From VYFG01 sp965204165 (GTDB lineage Bacteria; Pseudomonadota; Gammaproteobacteria; Arenicellales; Poriferihabitantaceae): a stretch of DNA of 64,000 nucleotides. Where the stretch lies: the NCBI GenBank assembly GCA_965204165.1, contig OZ241969.1:434001-498000 (forward strand), read 5' to 3'. This document shows, one piece after another, positions 40,011 through 49,533 of the stretch. Both the position numbers and the translations under genes were made by a program. The notes under the pieces were generated by a model that saw only the letters and a list, made by a program, of their open reading frames with translations, did not search any database and was not told the DNA's origin. Positions within the stretch are counted from its first letter, which is position 1. Every line of letters starts with the position of its first letter.

Positions 40011-40403
40011 ATGACCCGTCGAAGAATCATCCGCACCGACCAAGCGCCCGACGCCATCGGCACCTATTCCCAGGCTGTCCAGACAGGGAATACCCTCTAC
40101 ATTTCAGGCCAGATACCCCTTGTTCCGGCCACCATGGAGCCGGACACGGAAACGTTCGAGGCGGCGGCAAGACGGGTCTTCAGCAATCTCAAGGCGGTCG
40201 CGGAGGCGGCGGGCGGGTCCCTGGACGACGCGGTGAAGATCAATATATCAATGACCGATCTGGCCAATTTCGCCACGGTGAACCAGGTCATGGCGGAGTT
40301 TTTCTCGGAGCCCTATCCCGCCAGGGCCGCCGTGGGAGTCGCCTCCCTGCCCAAGGGGGTTCCGATCGAGATCGAGGCGATCCTGGTGCTGGATCAGGAC
40401 TGA
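40011..40403 (+). CDS. ridA: RidA/YjgF-family enamine/imine deaminase
   Basis: The 130-residue protein has the RidA signature IGTYSQAVQTGNTLYISGQIP and the catalytic Arg in YPARAAVGVASLPKG, with the acidic C-terminus VPIEIEAILVL. It hydrolyses reactive 2-aminoacrylate and related imines formed by PLP enzymes, such as the D-cysteine desulfhydrase-like enzyme and others. Its TGA stop (40401-40403) is in the same reading frame as recG, which follows directly. Confidence 0.95.
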   Translation: MTRRRIIRTDQAPDAIGTYSQAVQTGNTLYISGQIPLVPATMEPDTETFEAAARRVFSNLKAVAEAAGGSLDDAVKINISMTDLANFATVNQVMAEFFSEPYPARAAVGVASLPKGVPIEIEAILVLDQD

Positions 40404-40415
40404 CCGGGCAATTTA

Positions 40416-42482
40416 CTGGAATCACATCCCCTGACATCGCTGCGGGGCATCGGTCCCCAACTCGCGTCCCGGCTGGAGCGGTTGGGAATCCGCGAGCCCC
40501 GGGACCTGCTGTTCCACCTCCCGATACGTTACCAGGACCGGACCCGCGTCACACCCATCGGCGGCCTGCGGCCCGGGGCGGACGCGGTCATCGTCGGGCG
40601 GATCGAACTGGCGGATGTGCACTACGGACGCCGCCGGAGCCTGCTGGTGCAGGTATCCGACGACACCGGCCTGCTGACCCTGCGTTTCTTCCATTTCAGC
40701 CAGCAACAGCAACGGGGATTCATCCGCGGGCACTGGATCTGCTGTTTCGGCGATGCCAGGCCCGGGCCCGGCAGGCTGGAGATGGTGCATCCGGAATACC
40801 GCATCAGCAAGGCCCCTCCCGAATCCCCGACCCGGGAATCCCTGACCCCGGTCTACCCTGCGACCGAGGGCATCGGACCCAACCTGATCAGGAGCCTGGT
40901 CGGTGACGCCCTGAGCAGGATCGGCGCATCCTGCGAGGAACCCATCCCATCGCAGGCGCGCGAACGCTTCGACCTGGCAGGCACATGGGACGCCATCCGC
41001 TACCTGCACCAGCCGCCGCCGGACACGGACACCTCCGCCCTTTCCGAAGGCATGCATCCCATGCAAAGACGCCTGGCACTGGAGGAACTGACTGCCCACC
41101 GCCTTGCCCTGCTCGGGATCAGGAAACAGCGGCAGGTCCTGTCCGCACCGGCGTTCCCGGGGAAATCCCCATCGTGGAAGAGGCTCGAGCCGCGGCTGGG
41201 ATTCACGCTGACGGGCGCCCAGCGGCGGGTCATCGGTGAAATTCTCGAGGACCTGGGCCGGAGCAAACCCGCCCTCAGGCTGATCCAGGGGGATGTGGGG
41301 TCGGGCAAGACCGTGGTCGCCGCCGCCGCCGCTCTCCATGCCATTGACGCCGGCTACCAGGTCGCGCTCATGGCGCCCACGGAACTGCTCGCGGAACAGC
41401 ATCGCAACAATTTCGTCCAGTGGTTCGAGGCCATCGGTATCGACGTTGAATGGCTGGTGGGAAAACTGCCCGCCGCCGAAAGGCGCCGCACCCTGGGTGC
41501 CATCTCATCCGGGGATGCATCCATGGCGGTGGGCACCCATGCGCTGTTCCAGGAACAGGTGTCATTCAACCGGCTGGGACTGATCATCGTCGACGAACAG
41601 CACCGCTTTGGCGTGGATCAGCGGCTCGCCCTGCGTGGCAAGGGCGAGAATGACACCACCGCTCCCCATCAGCTGATCATGAGCGCCACCCCGATTCCGC
41701 GGTCCCTGGCGATGATATTCTACGCCGATCTGGATGTGTCCAGCGTCGACGAACTGCCGCCCGGCCGAAAGCCGGTCAACACCGTGGTGATGCCGGACAC
41801 GCGACGTGAGGAAATCATGCGGCGGATTGATGCAGTCTGCGCGAAGGGGCAACAGGTGTACTGGGTCTGCCCGCTGATCGAGGAATCCGAAAAGCTGCAG
41901 GCCCAGGCCGCTACGGAGACCAGGAGCGTGCTGGCGTCACAGCTGGACAGCCTGCGCATCGGGCTGGTCCATGGCCGCCTCAAGGCCGCGGAAAAGGATC
42001 GGATCATGCATGCCTTTCGTGAAGGTGAATACGACCTGCTGGTGGCCACCACGGTGATCGAGGTGGGCGTGGACGTGCCCAACGCAAGCCTGATGGTCAT
42101 TGAAAACGCGGAACGGCTGGGACTCGCCCAGCTGCACCAGCTGCGCGGCCGGGTCGGCAGGGGGGCGGAGCAGGCAAACTGCGTGCTGCTCTACAAGCCT
42201 CCCCTTGGCCGGCAGGCAAAGGAACGCCTGGCCCTGCTCAGGGAAAGCAACGATGGATTCGTGATCGCACAAAAGGACCTGGAACAGCGTGGACCCGGGG
42301 AACTGCTGGGAACCCGACAGACCGGGCTGCAACAGATGCGCATCGCGGATCCATGGCGCGACCGGGACCTGCTTTCACTGGCAGGAGCGCTGGCCGACAG
42401 CCTGCAAAGGCACCATCCCGACGCCGTCGACCCCCTGGTCAGCCAGTGGATCCGGCGCACCGATGCCTACGCCAATGTCTGA
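40416..42482 (+). CDS. recG: ATP-dependent DNA helicase RecG
   Basis: The protein has the RecG wedge domain (LTSLRGIGPQLASRLERLG onwards), Walker A GDVGSGKTV, the DEQH box VDEQHRFG, motif SATPIPRSL and a C-terminal helicase half. It regresses stalled forks and unwinds branched DNA. Homology reaches back to codon 40416 or earlier. No ATG or GTG lies in frame between the ridA stop and 40482. Candidate starts are CTG at 40416 or 40431, or a TTG at 40482 that would delete about 22 conserved residues. From 40416 the protein has 688 residues, the normal length. It is followed by ubiA after 21 bp. Confidence 0.93.
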   Translation: MESHPLTSLRGIGPQLASRLERLGIREPRDLLFHLPIRYQDRTRVTPIGGLRPGADAVIVGRIELADVHYGRRRSLLVQVSDDTGLLTLRFFHFSQQQQRGFIRGHWICCFGDARPGPGRLEMVHPEYRISKAPPESPTRESLTPVYPATEGIGPNLIRSLVGDALSRIGASCEEPIPSQARERFDLAGTWDAIRYLHQPPPDTDTSALSEGMHPMQRRLALEELTAHRLALLGIRKQRQVLSAPAFPGKSPSWKRLEPRLGFTLTGAQRRVIGEILEDLGRSKPALRLIQGDVGSGKTVVAAAAALHAIDAGYQVALMAPTELLAEQHRNNFVQWFEAIGIDVEWLVGKLPAAERRRTLGAISSGDASMAVGTHALFQEQVSFNRLGLIIVDEQHRFGVDQRLALRGKGENDTTAPHQLIMSATPIPRSLAMIFYADLDVSSVDELPPGRKPVNTVVMPDTRREEIMRRIDAVCAKGQQVYWVCPLIEESEKLQAQAATETRSVLASQLDSLRIGLVHGRLKAAEKDRIMHAFREGEYDLLVATTVIEVGVDVPNASLMVIENAERLGLAQLHQLRGRVGRGAEQANCVLLYKPPLGRQAKERLALLRESNDGFVIAQKDLEQRGPGELLGTRQTGLQQMRIADPWRDRDLLSLAGALADSLQRHHPDAVDPLVSQWIRRTDAYANV

Positions 42483-42503
42483 CGGACCGGAGGATCGCCG
42501 CAG

Positions 42504-43355
42504 ATGATCGGCCCCTACCTGCGCCTGATCAGGATGGACCGGCCCATCGGAACGTTCCTGCTCCTTTGGCCCACCCTCTGGGCACTGTGGCTGGCGGGCG
42601 ACGGTTCCCCGGACCCCACCGTGGTCCTGATCTTCGTCGCCGGCACCTTCGTCATGCGGGCCGCGGGCTGCGCGATCAACGACTATGCCGACCGGCATAT
42701 CGATGCCCATGTCGCCCGGACCAGCAACCGCCCGCTGGCCACCGGCGAACTGCTGCCCTGGCAGGCGCTGGCAACCTTCGGCGTTCTGCTGGCCGGCGCC
42801 TTCGCCCTGGTCTGGCAACTCAATACCCTCACCATCTGGCTATCCGTCGCCGGGGCCCTGGTGGCGGTGGTCTATCCGTTCACGAAACGGTTCACCCACC
42901 TGCCCCAGCTGGTGCTCGGCGTGGCCTTCTCCTGGGGCATCCCGATGGCCTACGCCGCGGTGGGCGGACGCCTGCCGGTGGAGGCCCTGATCCTGTTCCT
43001 GGCCAACTTTGCCTGGATCGTCGCCTATGACACCCAGTACGCCATGGCCGACCGCGAGGATGATGTGCTGCTCGGCGTCAAGTCCACCGCCATCCTGTTC
43101 GGCAGATGGGACAACCTCGCCGTAGGGCTTCTGCATCTGGCAGCCCTGGCCGTGCTCTATGGCATCGGCTGGCAGCGTGGCTTCGGCTGGCACTACGATC
43201 TCGGCCTGCTGTCGGCAGCCGCGTTCGCCGTCTATCAGCAGTACCTCTGCCGGAACCGCGACAGGGAACTGTGTTTCCGGGCCTTCCTGAACAACAACTG
43301 GTTCGGCGCCATGGTCTTCGCCGGCATTGTGCTTGGACTGCTCGGTCCCGGCTGA
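42504..43355 (+). CDS. ubiA: 4-hydroxybenzoate octaprenyltransferase
   Basis: The 283-residue membrane enzyme has the two aspartate motifs of the UbiA family: NDYADRHIDAHVARTSNRPL near residues 54-73 and YDTQYAMADREDD near 174-186. It attaches the polyprenyl tail to 4-hydroxybenzoate in ubiquinone synthesis at the inner membrane. Seven to nine helices are visible. It follows recG closely and precedes a Nudix gene, suggesting co-transcription. ubiC is not adjacent. Confidence 0.96.
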   Translation: MIGPYLRLIRMDRPIGTFLLLWPTLWALWLAGDGSPDPTVVLIFVAGTFVMRAAGCAINDYADRHIDAHVARTSNRPLATGELLPWQALATFGVLLAGAFALVWQLNTLTIWLSVAGALVAVVYPFTKRFTHLPQLVLGVAFSWGIPMAYAAVGGRLPVEALILFLANFAWIVAYDTQYAMADREDDVLLGVKSTAILFGRWDNLAVGLLHLAALAVLYGIGWQRGFGWHYDLGLLSAAAFAVYQQYLCRNRDRELCFRAFLNNNWFGAMVFAGIVLGLLGPG

Positions 43356-43408
43356 ACCGGTCTTCTGCGGCATTGTGGCGTTCCACCGGAAACCGATATG
43401 ATCATGCC

Positions 43409-43957
43409 ATGACGCTCGACACATCCATCCGTTTCTGCAACAGCTGCGGTGCAGCCATCGAAATTGCCATACCCGACGGGGACACCCGTGAACGTCACGT
43501 TTGCAATGACTGCGGCAGGATCCAGTACCAGAATCCGAAAATAGTCACGGGATGCGTGCCGCTGTGGCAGGACCGCATCCTGCTCTGCCGGCGGGCGATC
43601 GAACCCCGCCTGGGCCTCTGGACGGTTCCCGCCGGATTCATGGAAAACAATGAAACCCTGGCCGAGGGAGCGGTGCGCGAGACGCTGGAGGAAGCCTGCG
43701 CACCGGTCAGCGACATCCGGCTGTTCGGGGTCTACAGCCTGCCGAGGATCAGCCAGGTGTACGTCATGTTCCTGGGGAATCTCCTGCGGGAGGACGGATT
43801 CGCCGTCGGCGCGGAAACCCTGGAGGTTCGGCTGTTCCGGGAGGACGAGATCCCCTGGGACGAAATGGCGTTCCGGGTCGTGGAAACCACCCTGAAACGG
43901 TACCTGGGAGAGCGGGAACACGGCGGATTCTCCATCGCCCTGACAGACCTGCATTGA
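43409..43957 (+). CDS. Nudix hydrolase with N-terminal zinc ribbon
   Basis: The 182-residue protein begins with a four-cysteine zinc ribbon (CNSCG at 11-15, CNDCG at about 33-37). A Nudix domain follows with the box GFMENNETLAEGAVRETLEE. In the consensus GX5EX7REUXEEXGU the second glycine is cysteine here (EEACAP), but the metal-binding REXXEE is intact. Similar zinc-ribbon Nudix proteins hydrolyse ADP-ribose, NADH-like or nucleotide-sugar substrates. The start at 43409 puts the zinc ribbon in place. Confidence 0.88.
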   Translation: MTLDTSIRFCNSCGAAIEIAIPDGDTRERHVCNDCGRIQYQNPKIVTGCVPLWQDRILLCRRAIEPRLGLWTVPAGFMENNETLAEGAVRETLEEACAPVSDIRLFGVYSLPRISQVYVMFLGNLLREDGFAVGAETLEVRLFREDEIPWDEMAFRVVETTLKRYLGEREHGGFSIALTDLH

Positions 43958-44060
43958 CGGAATTTTTTTGATACCGCTTTCATCGGCGGTTCCCGGGGGT
44001 GCTAACTGATTGATTCTGAACCACCTGCAACAGTGACTTTGCCGCGTCCGGTCAGTGAAG

Positions 44061-44275
44061 TTATGCACAGCCGTCACATAATTTTCACATACCTTTCAAG
44101 TTAGCAGTTATTTGTCTGAAAAATTTTTAATCTACAGTCGTAATATATTGATAATAATAAATAAATTGGAAATTATGCAAAAATTAATCAACTTTCACTC
44201 CACCGCATCAATACAGGGCCTACGGCCGGACAACGGCATGTTATACACAAAGTTATCCACAGATTCTGTGTATAA
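44061..44275. promoter_or_regulatory. DnaA-box cluster with AT-rich segment upstream of priA (possible origin or DnaA-controlled promoter)
   Basis: Four perfect 9-mers fit TTATNCACA: TTATGCACA (44061-44069), TTATACACA (44241-44249), TTATCCACA (44253-44261), and TGTGTATAA (44267-44275), the last on the opposite strand. Two weaker boxes are ATTTTCACA (44081) and TTATGCAAA (44173). Between them lies an AT-rich stretch (about 44101-44200) that includes GATAATAATAAAT, able to melt easily. The three right-hand boxes are packed within 35 bp just before the priA start. This resembles an oriC module, but neither dnaA/dnaN nor mnmG is nearby. A DnaA-regulated priA promoter is the simpler alternative. 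Confidence 0.6.
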
Positions 44276-44289
44276 AGGCGGGTATCCGC

Positions 44290-46485
44290 ATGCCCGCCGC
44301 TGAAACCGTACACCAGGTCGCGGTACCGGTTCCCCTGCGGAAATCCTTTGACTACCTGGGGCCGGAAAACCTGCTTCCCGGGGTCCGGGTCGTGGTGCCC
44401 TTCGGGCCGCGGCGGCTGACCGGTGTAGTGCTTTCGACCGGTCCCGCGAATACCGGCCACAGGCTGAGATCCATCATCCGCGTGCTCGACTCGGAGCCCG
44501 TATTGGACGGCTGGATTCTCCGGCTGCTGCTGTGGGCGGCGGAATACCATCATCACCCTGTGGGGGAGGTGCTCGCGGCGGGGCTGCCCGTGAAGCTGAG
44601 GAGCGGCGAGGCGGCGGCGGAACCCAGGGGAATCAGGATATACCGCGCCTCCCCGGATCCTGCTGCGGAAGCGCCGGACGCCCTGTCCGGGGCACCCGCG
44701 CAGCAGCGTCTCCACCGGGCCCTGTCACGGGAGGGATGGCATACCTGGCCGGAACTGACAGAGGCCTCGGGCTGCGGCAGGCATGTACTGCGCGCCCTGC
44801 TCAAGCGGGGGCTTGCCGAGACCAGGGTGCGGCTCCCCCAGGTCACGCCCCTGCCGGACGTCGAGGCCATCCGGCTCAACCCGGAACAGGAACAGGCCGC
44901 GAACCACATCGTGGAATCCCTTGGGACATTCCGGACCTGTCTCCTGCAGGGGATCACGGGCAGCGGCAAGACCGAGGTGTACCTCGTGGCCGCCCGGGAG
45001 GCCATCGCCCGCGGCAGCCAGGTGCTGTTCCTGGTTCCCGAGATATCACTGACCCCCCAACTGATCGCCCGGGTGCGCGGATACCTTGGAGACAACGTGC
45101 GCTGCCTGCATTCCGGCATGTCCGCACAGGAACGGTACGAAACCTGGTGGCTTGCCCGGGCGGGGCGCATCTCCGCAGTGCTGGGCACCCGCTCCGCCAT
45201 CTTCACCCCGCTCCAGAACCCCGGACTGATCGTCGTCGACGAGGAACATGACCAGTCCTACAAGCAGCAGGACGGGTTTCGCTATCATGCGCGCAACCTC
45301 GCGATCAAGCTTGCCAGCCTGAAGGACATTCCCGTGGTGCTCGGGTCGGCCACGCCCTCGCTGGAATCCCTCCACAACGCACGGGAAGGGCGTCACCGGT
45401 TCCTCCAGTTGAGCGAGCGCTTCGGCGCCGCCACGGTACCGGAGATCCGGGTCATCAACAGCGGGATTCACCCGCCGAGAAACGGCCTGACCGATCCCCT
45501 GCTGCAGGCGATCGGCAGGCGCCTTGACCGGGGGGAACAGACCATCATCTACGTCAACCGGCGAGGGTATGCCCCGGTGGTCAACTGTTACCAGTGCGGA
45601 TGGCAGGCGGCCTGCAACCACTGTTCCGCACGCCTGGTATACCACCGCGACAGCGACCGGTTCCGCTGTCATCTCTGCGGCCACACGGAACCTGCGGGGG
45701 CCCATTGTCCGCAATGCGGGACCATCCTGTTTCTCGGCGGCGCCGGGACGCAAAGACTCGAGCAGGCCCTCTACGGCCGCTTCCCCGGCGCCCGCCTTTG
45801 CCGGCTGGACAGGGACGAGGCCGGCACCGCCGAAAAACTCCACAGCCGGCTGGAACGTATCCGCGAGGGCACGGTGGACATCGTGATCGGCACCCAGCTG
45901 ATCACCAAGGGGCACGACTTCCCCCGCGTGACCCTGGTGGGCGTGGTGAACGCGGACCAGGGCCTGTTCAGCGTGGATTTCCGCGGTTCCGAGTTTCTGC
46001 TCCAGGAGCTCCTGCAGGTCGCCGGGCGGTCAGGGCGGGCAAGAACGGCCGGCGAGGTGTTCATCCAGACTGCCCATCCGAAGCATCCCTGCATCATGAA
46101 GCTGCTGGACCATGACTACATGGGATTTGCGGACACCGAACTAGATGAGCGCCGCCTGGTCGGCTATCCCCCGTTCGCCCACCTGGCCCTGTTCCGGGCC
46201 GAGTCCCGCGAAGCCGGGGATGCGCTCAGTGTCCTTGAGCGGGTGCGGCGCAGCGGTGAACAGATCCTGCGCCAGGAGGAGATCGAGGGCGTGGAAATCC
46301 TGCCCCCTGTCCCGTCACCGGTCGAAAGACGCGCGGGGCGCTATCGCCTGCAGCTGATGGTACGCTCCCGGCACCGCGGTCCGCTGCATCGGCTGCTCGG
46401 CATGCTCAGCGTGCGCATGGAATCCGGCCGGTCCGGCAAGTCGGCCCGCTGGTCGCTGGACGTGGATCCCATGGAGATGGTGTAG
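44290..46485 (+). CDS. priA: Primosomal protein N' (PriA helicase)
   Basis: The 731-residue helicase has the N-terminal DNA-binding domain (VAVPVPLRKSFDYLGP), Walker A GITGSGKTEVYL, DEEH box VDEEHDQSYKQ and helicase motifs SATPSLESL and QVAGRSGRA. Eight cysteines for two zinc sites are seen between CYQCGWQAACNHC and CHLCGHTEPAGAHCPQCG (about residues 432-478). PriA reloads the replicative helicase at repaired forks, complementing RecG upstream. DnaA boxes lie within 15-50 bp of its start. AAAGGCGGG precedes the ATG as a ribosome site. Confidence 0.96.
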   Translation: MPAAETVHQVAVPVPLRKSFDYLGPENLLPGVRVVVPFGPRRLTGVVLSTGPANTGHRLRSIIRVLDSEPVLDGWILRLLLWAAEYHHHPVGEVLAAGLPVKLRSGEAAAEPRGIRIYRASPDPAAEAPDALSGAPAQQRLHRALSREGWHTWPELTEASGCGRHVLRALLKRGLAETRVRLPQVTPLPDVEAIRLNPEQEQAANHIVESLGTFRTCLLQGITGSGKTEVYLVAAREAIARGSQVLFLVPEISLTPQLIARVRGYLGDNVRCLHSGMSAQERYETWWLARAGRISAVLGTRSAIFTPLQNPGLIVVDEEHDQSYKQQDGFRYHARNLAIKLASLKDIPVVLGSATPSLESLHNAREGRHRFLQLSERFGAATVPEIRVINSGIHPPRNGLTDPLLQAIGRRLDRGEQTIIYVNRRGYAPVVNCYQCGWQAACNHCSARLVYHRDSDRFRCHLCGHTEPAGAHCPQCGTILFLGGAGTQRLEQALYGRFPGARLCRLDRDEAGTAEKLHSRLERIREGTVDIVIGTQLITKGHDFPRVTLVGVVNADQGLFSVDFRGSEFLLQELLQVAGRSGRARTAGEVFIQTAHPKHPCIMKLLDHDYMGFADTELDERRLVGYPPFAHLALFRAESREAGDALSVLERVRRSGEQILRQEEIEGVEILPPVPSPVERRAGRYRLQLMVRSRHRGPLHRLLGMLSVRMESGRSGKSARWSLDVDPMEMV

Positions 46486-46516
46486 ACCGGCCCCTCGCCC
46501 GTTATACTCCCCCACC

Positions 46517-47614
46517 ATGGCGCGCACCCTCCGAATCACCGCCCCCGACGACTGGCACCTGCATCTGCGTGAAGGCAGCCTGCTGGCAGCGGCGGTCGGA
46601 CATTCCGCCGCACGCTTCCGGCGCGCCCTGGTCATGCCCAACCTGGTGCCGCCGGTCACGACCGCCGGGCGCGCCGCCGAGTACCGGAACGAGATCCTCG
46701 CCTGCCTGCCGCCCGGCAGCGGCTTCGATCCCGTGATGACCCTCTATCTCACGGACAACACGACCACCGCGATGGTTGCCGAGGCCGCCGACGCCCCCCA
46801 TGTGGCGGGATTCAAGCTCTACCCCGCCGGCGCCACAACCCACTCGGATAGCGGCGTGACCTCCATACACCGGGTGATGCCGGCCCTGGAGGCCATGGCC
46901 GACAAGGGCCTGGTGCTTCAGGTGCACGGCGAGGTGACCGACGATCACGTGGATGTCTTCGACCGCGAGGCGGTGTTCATCGACCAGGTGCTGGCACCAT
47001 TGTGCCGCGAACTCCCGGAACTCAGGGTGATACTCGAACATATCACCACGAGCGACGGGATCGGGTTCGTGCAGTCAGGCGGCGACAACATCGCCGGCAC
47101 ACTCACCGCCCATCACCTCCTGTACTGCCGCAACGACCTGTTCCGGAGCGGAATACGGCCGCACTACTACTGCCTGCCCGTACTGAAGCGCCGGCGCCAC
47201 CAGGAGGCGCTGCTGGGGGCGGCGACCAGCGGAAACCCGTCGTTCTTTCTCGGTACCGACAGCGCGCCGCACCTGCGGGGGCAAAAGGAAAGTGCCTGCG
47301 GCTGCGCCGGCATTTTCACCGCTCATGCCGCCCTTGAGCTGTATGCGGAAATCTTCGACGGCATGAACGCGCTGGACCGCCTGGAGGGATTCGCCTCCCA
47401 CTTCGGGGCGGACTTCTACCGCGTGCCGAGAAACACCGACGAGGTGATTCTCGAAGAATTCGCCTGGGAGGTTCCGGCGTCCTACCCGGTGCCCGGACAA
47501 CCCGGCGGCGACCCGGCCCTGTCGGAGTTCGTGCCGCTCAGGGCCGGTGAAACCGTTGGCTGGCGAATCAGGAGAACGGACGCCGGCGACCCCGGGGAAG
47601 CGGCAGCCGACTGA
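46517..47614 (+). CDS. pyrC: Dihydroorotase, class II
   Basis: The 365-residue enzyme closes carbamoyl-aspartate to dihydroorotate in pyrimidine synthesis. Metal ligands HLH are at residues 14-16, the carbamylated lysine is in GFKLYPAGATT (about residue 101), and further histidines lie in QVHGE and EHITT. The active-site Asp is in LGTDSAPH. It follows priA by 31 bp on the same strand and converges tightly with ppiD, whose stop is 3 bp away. Confidence 0.97.
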   Translation: MARTLRITAPDDWHLHLREGSLLAAAVGHSAARFRRALVMPNLVPPVTTAGRAAEYRNEILACLPPGSGFDPVMTLYLTDNTTTAMVAEAADAPHVAGFKLYPAGATTHSDSGVTSIHRVMPALEAMADKGLVLQVHGEVTDDHVDVFDREAVFIDQVLAPLCRELPELRVILEHITTSDGIGFVQSGGDNIAGTLTAHHLLYCRNDLFRSGIRPHYYCLPVLKRRRHQEALLGAATSGNPSFFLGTDSAPHLRGQKESACGCAGIFTAHAALELYAEIFDGMNALDRLEGFASHFGADFYRVPRNTDEVILEEFAWEVPASYPVPGQPGGDPALSEFVPLRAGETVGWRIRRTDAGDPGEAAAD

Positions 47615-47616
47615 TC

Positions 47617-49533
47617 TCAGAGCTGTTCGAGCTGCTCCTCGTTGATCTTGATATCAGCAGCCGATCTCAGTGTCTGGATAAAGCTGTGATAGACCTCTTC
47701 CCCGTCACGGAAGACGAGCTGCTGCTCCAGACCTGACCTGACGTCCGCGTCCACGGTTTCTGCCTTCCCCGGCGTGACCGCCGTCAGCGCATAGACGGCG
47801 GCATCGCCGTTCGCAAGGACCGTATGCCCGTACACGGGCCACCCGTCCCGGGGCAGGGCGGCGGTGAAGACACTGTCCCCCAGCTGCGCCAGCCCGGGGA
47901 ATATCCGGTCCCGTGTCGCGGGCAACGTCTCCGCCCGCCATTCGTTCTTGGCCAGCATGATGTCCCAGGAAGCGAGGTGGGTCAGGTCCGCCACAGACTC
48001 CTTCGCGACCTGCGCCGCCTTCGCGCGGGACTTCTCCAGCTTGATTGCCGCGATGATTTCGTCGGCCACTTCCTCGAATTCCCGCGGAGACGACTCCTCG
48101 TGGTTCAGTTTCCGCAGGGCAACCAACCGGTCGAAACCGAGTTCAACGGCCGGGCTGTTCAGGTTCTCGGCCAGGACATCCGGGCTGAACGCGGCCGCCC
48201 GCACGGCTGCCTCCCCGGCGATTCCGGCGCCCTCATGCCTGGTAAACCACTCACTGGTCATGATCTCCAGGCCGGTGGCATCCGCGGCCGGCCCCAGGGT
48301 TTCCGGCTGCTCGAAGATGGCGTTGTCGAAAGGCTCCACCAGGTCGTTGAACATCCTTTCCGCCGCCGCCCGGCGCGCTTCCGCGATGACTTCCTCACGC
48401 ACCTCGTCAAGGGTTTGCGACTGTTCGGCCTGGAGCTCGGTCAGCTTGATGACGTGATAGCCGAACTGGGTTTCCACCGGCCCGGCCAATTCTCCCTCGA
48501 CCATGCCGAACACCGCATCCTCGAAAGGCTGCACCATCTGGCCCCGGGTAACCACGCCGAGATCGCCGCCGCTTCCGGCGGACCCGGTGTCATCGGAGAA
48601 TTCGGCAGCAAGTTCGGCAAAATCCACCCCGCCCCGCGCCCTGGAAAGCACCATCTCCGCCTCGGCCAGCGCGGCTGCCCTGGCCTCGTCGGTGTCCCCG
48701 TCCACGCTGATCAGGATATGGCTGGCCTTCCGGACCTCCGCTGTCTTCAGCCGGTCCCTGATCAGTTCGTAGGTCTGCTCGATCTCCTCTTCGGAGGGGG
48801 CGGAATCCGCCGCGAGCGCATCCACGCTCAGGTCGATGTACTCCACCCGCATCCTTGCCGGGTTGTAGTATTTCTCGATGTTCGCGTCGTATTCGGCCCG
48901 CGCCTCGTCGTCGGAGACTTCAAACTCATCCACATAGAGATCGCCCCGGATAACCGCATACTGGGCATCACGGGACTGGTGCTGCAATGCGATCAGCCGG
49001 GAGACCTCCGGCTCGACCACGAAGGCCGAACCCGCGATGGCGTCGGCGAGTTGCTGGACCATGCCGCCCTGGCGCTCAACGGCCTCGTATCCCTGGGGAC
49101 TCATCCCGTTGCTGGCGAGCAGCCGCTCGTACAGCGCCGGATCGAACCTGCCGTCAATCAGGAACGCCTCGTTTTCGCGGATTCTCCTGGCCACCTCCTC
49201 GTCCGTCAGCCGGTAGTTGCGCTCAAGGGTGTACTGGCCCAGCAGTTGCGATTCGATGAGACTGTCCAGCACCCGCTGCTGCAGTCCCAGGGTTCGCATC
49301 ATTTCCGGTGAAATGCTGCTACCGAACTGGCCGATCAGTGCCTGGCGCTGGCGGGAGAGCTGGTTCTGGTAGGTGTATGCGTCGATCTCCTCCCCGTTGA
49401 CGGAAGCCACCGGAGCCTGGCTGCCGCCCTCGAAATACGAGCCGATTCCCCACAAGGCGAATGTCAGCACGATGATGCCGATGACGATGCCCGATATCCA
49501 GCCCTTGGACCCTTCTCTGATTGCAGTGAGCAT
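47617..49533 (-). CDS. ppiD: Periplasmic folding chaperone PpiD (SurA-N and parvulin domains)
   Basis: The 638-residue protein is anchored by one N-terminal helix (GWISGIVIGIIVLTFALWGIG). A SurA-like chaperone domain spans residues 35-200 and a parvulin PPIase domain about residues 265-360 (ASHILISVDGDTDEAR to QFGYHVIKLTEL). A second degenerate rotamase-like region follows. It assists folding of proteins leaving the Sec translocon. hupB-ppiD is a conserved pair; here a decayed toxin-antitoxin module and two tRNAs stand between. Confidence 0.94.
   Translation of the reverse strand: MLTAIREGSKGWISGIVIGIIVLTFALWGIGSYFEGGSQAPVASVNGEEIDAYTYQNQLSRQRQALIGQFGSSISPEMMRTLGLQQRVLDSLIESQLLGQYTLERNYRLTDEEVARRIRENEAFLIDGRFDPALYERLLASNGMSPQGYEAVERQGGMVQQLADAIAGSAFVVEPEVSRLIALQHQSRDAQYAVIRGDLYVDEFEVSDDEARAEYDANIEKYYNPARMRVEYIDLSVDALAADSAPSEEEIEQTYELIRDRLKTAEVRKASHILISVDGDTDEARAAALAEAEMVLSRARGGVDFAELAAEFSDDTGSAGSGGDLGVVTRGQMVQPFEDAVFGMVEGELAGPVETQFGYHVIKLTELQAEQSQTLDEVREEVIAEARRAAAERMFNDLVEPFDNAIFEQPETLGPAADATGLEIMTSEWFTRHEGAGIAGEAAVRAAAFSPDVLAENLNSPAVELGFDRLVALRKLNHEESSPREFEEVADEIIAAIKLEKSRAKAAQVAKESVADLTHLASWDIMLAKNEWRAETLPATRDRIFPGLAQLGDSVFTAALPRDGWPVYGHTVLANGDAAVYALTAVTPGKAETVDADVRSGLEQQLVFRDGEEVYHSFIQTLRSAADIKINEEQLEQL

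Noticed and set aside
40401..40403. TGA between ridA and recG as a selenocysteine codon
   Set aside because: RidA ends normally at this place, no SECIS-like hairpin is evident just downstream, and the fusion has no known precedent; kept only as a remote option in the recG finding.
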